Positions 59,778 through 62,930 of a stretch of DNA of 62,930 nucleotides are shown here, piece by piece. Where the stretch lies: contig NZ_JAMJEZ010000014.1 of NCBI RefSeq assembly GCF_023544715.1, positions 1 through 62,930 on the forward strand, given 5' to 3'. Positions within the stretch are counted from its first letter, which is position 1. Each line of letters begins with the position of its first letter. Origin of the DNA: Pseudomonas eutrophicaquae (GTDB lineage: Bacteria; Pseudomonadota; Gammaproteobacteria; Pseudomonadales; Pseudomonadaceae). The translations under genes were made by a program, and so were the position numbers. Below the pieces are notes generated by a model. The model worked only from the letters and a program-made list of their open reading frames with translations. It had not been told where the DNA came from and ran no database searches.

Positions 59778-62113
59778 CCGACTTCTTGGAACCTCAGAAC
59801 GAAAAAAGCCCCGACCTGAGGGCGGGGCCGGGGCTTGGGCGGCAACAAAGCAAGAAGGAAGCTGACGTCCAAGGTGAATTCTCTGCGACCCAGCCCACCA
59901 CGCCAACCCCGGACTCCGCTGCCGCTGTCAGTTTCTTGCAGCGGTTCCACCCGCAAGGCCCGTGGGCGCTCACCGGCATCTCCCCGGACAAGAAGGTCAT
60001 CAAGACCCGCTCCTTCTCTCCTGGGCAGGAAGCCGCCTACCTTCAGTGGCTCGACGAGCACAACGGCAAGCTGAACCTCTACTTCCATGTGAACCGTCCG
60101 ACGAGCGAGCTGCGGAAGAAGGCCGAGAAGACCGACATCGGCGAGGCTGTCTGCCTCCACGTGGACATCGACCCGCGAGCCGGTGAGGACATTCAGGAGG
60201 AGCAGAAGCGGGCGCTGGGCATCCTGCGGGCGGCCCAGCCTGCGCCGTCGGTGATCGTCTTCTCTGGGGGCGGCTACCAGGCGTTCTGGAAGCTGGAGGA
60301 GCCGGTGCGAATCGACGGCGACCTTGCCCTGGCGGAGAGCTTCGAACGCTACAACATCCATCTGGAGCGCCTCTACGGGGCGGACAACTGCCACAACGTC
60401 GATCGGATCATGCGGCTGCCTGGGACGATCAACCTCCCGGACGCGAAGAAGCTGAAGAAGCGCCGGGTCGCCGCGCTCGCCCAGCTCGTGGAATTCAACG
60501 ACAACGTCTATCCGCTGTCGGCCTTCACCGCCGCCCCGAAGGTACAGTCCGAGGAGACCCTGGGCTTCTCTGGGCGCTCTGTGGTCGTCTCGGGCAACGT
60601 GCAGCGCTTGGAGTCGGTGGATGACCTGAACCAGTGGGACGTTCCCGACTGGCTGAAGGTTCTCATCGTCCAGGGCAACGACCCCGACAACCCGACCAAG
60701 TTCCCCAGCCGCTCCGAGGCGCTGTTCGCCTGCACGTGTGAGCTGGTGCGCCGGGGCGTTCCCGACGACGTAATCTTCTCCATCCTCACCGACGAGTCCT
60801 TCGGGATCGCCGAGTCCGTGGTCGAACACAAGCGCCCGGAGAAATACGCCCTGCGCCAGATCGACAAAGCCCACGAGGTGGTCGGCCAGGACTTGGGCTG
60901 GAACCCGACCAACAAGGCAGGCGAGCCGCTGAAGAGCCTGCACAATACCATCACGGCCCTCCGGCTGATCGGTCTGGAGTGCAGCTATGACTTGTTCCGC
61001 CGCCGGAACATGGTCGGCCATCACCAGATGCAGGAGCTTTCCGGCGAGTTCTCCGACATGGCCGAGGTGCTGATTCGGCGCGAAATTCGCTGCCGGTTCG
61101 GCTTCGATCCTGGCAAGGAGTACGTCCGCGACGCGGTTCTGGAGCTGTGCGCCCTGGGCAGCTTCGACCCGCTTCTGGATCATCTGCACAGGCTGCCCAC
61201 CTGGGACGGGATGCCCCGGCTGGACTCCTGGCTCGTTCGCTATCTGGGCGCGAAGGATTCGCCCTACATCCGGGCCGCTGGCGCTACCTGGCTCGTGGCA
61301 GCGATGGCCCGAGCCTTCGAGCCGGGCACCAAGTTCGACCACATGCTGGTGCTCGTGGGTGCCCAAGGGCGTGGGAAGTCGTCGGCGCTCAACATCCTCG
61401 CCGGGGAGTTCTTCAGCGATGCGAATTTCCTCGATGCCCAGGACACCCGCGAAGTTCTGGAGGCAACGGAAGGGGCATGGATCGTTGAATGTGCGGAGCT
61501 GGCCGGGATGCGTCGGAAGGACGTGGAGACGCTGAAGCACGAAATCACGCGGCGAGAAGATCGGGGCCGCCCCGCCTATGCGCGGACGGTCGTGTCGGTG
61601 AAGCGTCGCTTCGTTCTGGCGGGCACAACCAACAGCGGGCGCTTCCTGCACGACGAGACGGGCAACCGTAGATTCTGGCCGGTGGAGGTTGGCGAGATCG
61701 ACCTGCCTGGGCTGCAAGCCGACCGCGACCAGATTCTGGCCGAGGCGCTGGCCCGCTACCGCAGCGGCGACTTCCAGTTGTTCCTGACAGGCGAGGCGCT
61801 GGAAGGTGCCCAGCAGGCCCAAGAGGCCCGCCGAACCGTGGAAGACGGCTTCTTGGAAATGGCCGAAGGGCTGCACCCCGAAGGCTTCTACGAGGGCACG
61901 GCAGCCATCCGCACGGATACGGTGTATCAGTCCATGGGCATCCCACCCGAGCGCCGACGCGGCCAGCTCGCCACGGATGTGCGCCGGGCGATGGAGGAAG
62001 CCGGGTGGAAACCGACACCGGGCTCCGTACGCTGGCAGGGCAAGAAACAGCGCCTGTACCTCTGGGCGAAGGACGAACCGCCGCCGCCGCCCGTGTCGGC
62101 ACAACCGTTCTAA
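59774..62113 (+). CDS. primase-helicase: archaeo-eukaryotic primase domain plus VapE-type helicase
   Basis: 779 residues. After a variable N-terminus the AEP primase has catalytic acids Asp131 and Asp133 in CLHVDIDPRAGED, the SVIVFSGGGYQAFWKL strand, and NVDRIMRLPGTINLPDAKK. The C-terminal superfamily-3-like VapE/virulence-E ATPase has Walker A GAQGRGKS (529-536), Walker B WIVECAEL, a sensor TTNSGRFLHDETGNRRFWPV and DFQLFLTGEALEG. This combination initiates replication of phage satellites and mobile islands. No defect seen. The first 20 codons overlap a terminator-like inverted repeat (59802-59836). Ends in a short Pro-rich tail. Confidence 0.88.
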   Translation: MTDFLEPQNEKSPDLRAGPGLGRQQSKKEADVQGEFSATQPTTPTPDSAAAVSFLQRFHPQGPWALTGISPDKKVIKTRSFSPGQEAAYLQWLDEHNGKLNLYFHVNRPTSELRKKAEKTDIGEAVCLHVDIDPRAGEDIQEEQKRALGILRAAQPAPSVIVFSGGGYQAFWKLEEPVRIDGDLALAESFERYNIHLERLYGADNCHNVDRIMRLPGTINLPDAKKLKKRRVAALAQLVEFNDNVYPLSAFTAAPKVQSEETLGFSGRSVVVSGNVQRLESVDDLNQWDVPDWLKVLIVQGNDPDNPTKFPSRSEALFACTCELVRRGVPDDVIFSILTDESFGIAESVVEHKRPEKYALRQIDKAHEVVGQDLGWNPTNKAGEPLKSLHNTITALRLIGLECSYDLFRRRNMVGHHQMQELSGEFSDMAEVLIRREIRCRFGFDPGKEYVRDAVLELCALGSFDPLLDHLHRLPTWDGMPRLDSWLVRYLGAKDSPYIRAAGATWLVAAMARAFEPGTKFDHMLVLVGAQGRGKSSALNILAGEFFSDANFLDAQDTREVLEATEGAWIVECAELAGMRRKDVETLKHEITRREDRGRPAYARTVVSVKRRFVLAGTTNSGRFLHDETGNRRFWPVEVGEIDLPGLQADRDQILAEALARYRSGDFQLFLTGEALEGAQQAQEARRTVEDGFLEMAEGLHPEGFYEGTAAIRTDTVYQSMGIPPERRRGQLATDVRRAMEEAGWKPTPGSVRWQGKKQRLYLWAKDEPPPPPVSAQPF
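59802..59836 (-). terminator. reverse-facing terminator-like stem inside the primase start
   Basis: On the minus strand: AAGCCCCG, a 15-base loop, CGGGGCTT, then further T (six T in all). This is a textbook intrinsic terminator for antisense transcripts coming from inside the primase gene. On the plus strand it begins about 28 bases after the ATG and would be an RNA hairpin in the coding region. It leaves an otherwise odd peptide (KSPDLRAGPGLGR). Confidence 0.6.
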
Positions 62114-62118
62114 CCAAT

Positions 62119-62141
62119 CGGGGGCTTCGGCCCCCGTTTTT
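62119..62141 (+). terminator. intrinsic terminator after the primase-helicase
   Basis: CGGGGGC-TTCG-GCCCCCG stem (UUCG tetraloop) followed by TTTTT, six bases past the stop codon. Strong. Confidence 0.93.
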
Positions 62142-62180
62142 GTGCGTTCCGGCCCGCGTTCCGGCTGGCGTTCCGGGCTG

Positions 62181-62384
62181 GGAGCCTGTAGAGACGCGGG
62201 TTCTAGGCCCGGAACGAACGGGCCGAAGAACGTGCGTATATAGGGGCTAGCTCTACTGCCCTCGTGCCCACACCACACTGCTGTGGTGTAGTCCTCCGCT
62301 TCTCTCTACCTCTTACTTAATTCCTTCGTTCCGTTCGTTCCGGGGAGCTAGGAGCCTGTATCTACGCGGGCTTGGGCCGGAACG
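62181..62384 (+). repeat. pair of long direct repeats, about 35 bp each
   Basis: Copy 1 at 62181-62216 and copy 2 at 62351-62384. Both open GGAGCCTGTA, share ACGCGGG in the middle and end in CCGGAACG, with a few differences between. Start-to-start distance is 170 bp. They bracket the palindrome and AT-rich segment, as repeats do around origins. Confidence 0.85.
62270..62289. repeat. palindrome in the origin-like region
   Basis: ACACCACA (62270-62277), CTGC, TGTGGTGT (62282-62289): eight perfect pairs. It lies midway between the two long direct repeats. Confidence 0.8.
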
Positions 62385-62407
62385 CTGCCCCTGCCGCTTG
62401 CGTTCCG

Positions 62408-62636
62408 CGTTCGTTCCCACGTTCCGCTTGGGCCATAGGGCCGCCCCGGCTGCGTCTTCTGCGTTACCCATTTCAACTGACACATCGCGCACGCGCACGG
62501 GGGCCACCCGGCCTGTGCGCTCCCGCCTCCTGGGCCGCCCTCGCAGCGCCGAGAGCGCCCACCAGCACAACGCCCAGCCCGCTGGCCCGCCTGGGCAGTG
62601 CCACCGCTCCTAGGCCCGCCTAGGAGGTGCAACGGA
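62408..62636. other. GC-rich non-coding stretch downstream of the origin-like region
   Basis: No supported gene on either strand. One hairpin, GCGCAC (62493-62498) with GTGCGC (62515-62520), and a 9-bp-arm palindrome at 62607-62626. Otherwise nothing recognised. Confidence 0.4.
62607..62626 (+). promoter_or_regulatory. palindrome covering a Shine-Dalgarno
   Basis: CTCCTAGGC-CC-GCCTAGGAG, perfect 9-bp arms. The second arm contains AGGAG of the AGGAGG (62622-62627) that precedes the ATG at 62637. It could be an operator or, with so short a loop, an intramolecular or dimeric RNA site that hides the ribosome-binding site. Confidence 0.5.
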
Positions 62637-62853
62637 ATGCCCCGGTAAGTTCGAGTTACCACGCCGCGCCAGCGAGACCAGCCCGCCGACTCGTGCCTGC
62701 CGCTGCCGACCGTGGAGCGCACCGCCAGCACCTTCCTGGGCCTGCTGCCGCCCGCCAAAACTGATATCGCCGACGCAGCCGGGCCGTTCGAGCGCGAGCT
62801 GATGGAGTGCGCCCACCTGGGCACCTTCCCGCAGTCCGTCTCCGTTGGTGGTG
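62637..62853 (+). pseudogene. broken gene fragment of the element
   Basis: A good AGGAGG and ATG at 62637 lead into MPR and then TAA (62646-62648). Beyond the stop the same frame continues with protein-like sequence, including TVERTASTFLGLLPPAKTDI and GPFERELMECAHLGTFPQSV, up to 62853, where an insertion-sequence end seems to begin. Family not recognised. Either a nonsense/frameshift remnant or a frame with another, unseen start. Confidence 0.35.
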
Positions 62854-62930
62854 TGTAGTGGTCAAGCCATCCCGGACAATGGGTTAAGTTTTTTCTCGGC
62901 AACGGCGGGCGGCAGCCCGTCATTGGCCTG
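62854..62930. mobile_element. probable end of an insertion sequence (partial)
   Basis: From TGTAGTGG at 62854 the sequence changes character, and a minus-strand frame ending 62862 fits a transposase tail. IS3-family ends begin TG. The element continues past the window edge, so neither the other end nor target duplication can be seen. Confidence 0.4.
62862..62930 (-). CDS. C-terminal end of a possible transposase (partial)
   Basis: Twenty-two residues on the minus strand, open to the window edge, ending GLPPAVAEKKLNPLSGMA and a TGA at 62864-62862, only nine bases from the proposed element end. A transposase gene finishing close to the terminal repeat is typical, but identification from so little sequence is inference. 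Confidence 0.35.
   Translation of the reverse strand, partial: QANDGLPPAVAEKKLNPLSGMA

Larger units (their letters stand above)
62144..62407. other. iteron-rich region, candidate replication origin
   Basis: No gene. GCGTTCCGG occurs three times at exactly 12-bp steps (62144, 62156, 62168). Related GTTCCG/CGGAAC cores recur at 62211-62216, 62325-62333, 62334-62343, 62379-62384 and 62400-62407 on both strands. Between the clusters lie TATATA (about 62238), a perfect palindrome and a pyrimidine tract ending in an AT-rich stretch (62298-62323). Such a layout directly after a primase-helicase gene resembles the origins of P4-type satellites. Assigned by position and repeat pattern, not by similarity to a known origin. 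Confidence 0.6.

Noticed and set aside
59678-62278. 866-codon open frame opposite the primase-helicase
   Set aside because: Same explanation: GC-rich codon shadow. The plus-strand gene has intact catalytic motifs, a coupled start and a terminator after its stop.
62348-62923. 191-codon minus-strand frame at the window end
   Set aside because: Crosses the origin-like repeats, the palindrome over a Shine-Dalgarno and the presumed IS end; Gly/Arg/Ser-rich low-quality sequence with no start signal.

Overview
This is a 62.9 kb piece of a GC-rich gammaproteobacterial chromosome, almost certainly Pseudomonas in the broad sense (Pseudomonadaceae). Supporting evidence: gene blocks familiar from that family (ftsK-lolA-rarA, trxB-aat-ate, clpS-clpA next to infA, glnS/cysS beside ppiB-lpxH, gacA-uvrC-pgsA-tRNA-Gly-Cys-Leu), a TTG-initiated gacA, and a BarA-type hybrid kinase. 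infA/clpA/clpS are not next to ate here, so the order is rearranged relative to P. aeruginosa as I remember it.

Layout. 1-2.9 kb: periplasmic copper chaperone, then convergent gor and galU. 3.2-9 kb: hybrid sensor kinase, two-receiver response regulator, queD, TraX-like membrane protein. 9-20.2 kb: a tightly overlapping run of sbcD-sbcC, then a complete tripartite exporter (TolC-like, HlyD-like, RbbA/YhiH-like double ABC, ABC-2 permease). 20.2-22.9 kb: two-component system with two small PepSY proteins. 23-35.5 kb: housekeeping genes (infA, clpA/clpS, cysS, glnS, ppiB, lpxH, miaE, usp, ydhR-like, DUF945, hisN-like, DUF1289). 35.6-38.5 kb: acnB behind a strongly folded leader. 38.5-42.5 kb: PfkB-type kinase, metallo-beta-lactamase-fold hydrolase, sulfatase/phosphoethanolamine-transferase-like protein. 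42.6-45.0 kb: an unusual light-sensing operon made of an unknown 180-residue protein, a bacteriophytochrome photosensory core with no output domain, and heme oxygenase. 45.2-57.5 kb: TorF porin behind a sigma-54-type promoter, crcB, rarA, lolA, ftsK, trxB, aat, ate, gacA, uvrC, pgsA.

57.5-62.9 kb: tRNA-Gly, tRNA-Cys, a degenerate tRNA-Leu copy, an intact tRNA-Leu(TAA), then an accessory element immediately 3' of the tRNA. The element carries two small genes with C-terminal winged-helix-like regions, an AlpA/excisionase-like protein overlapping a large primase-helicase (AEP primase plus VapE-type helicase), an iteron-rich origin-like region, and a gene fragment that seems interrupted by the end of an insertion sequence at the window edge. 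No integrase is in the window. The element is rich in RNA-structure signals: a stem that buries the Shine-Dalgarno of one gene, a palindrome over another, and a terminator-like stem facing backwards at the primase start.

Working together: ClpS/ClpA with Aat and Ate form an N-degron pathway; TrxB and Gor cover thiol redox; LolA, LpxH, GalU and the PEtN-transferase-like protein concern the envelope; the hybrid kinase/response regulator and GacA are global signalling. The strongest candidates for something undescribed are the output-less phytochrome operon (42.6-45.0 kb) and the replication/RNA-control module next to tRNA-Leu (58-62.9 kb).
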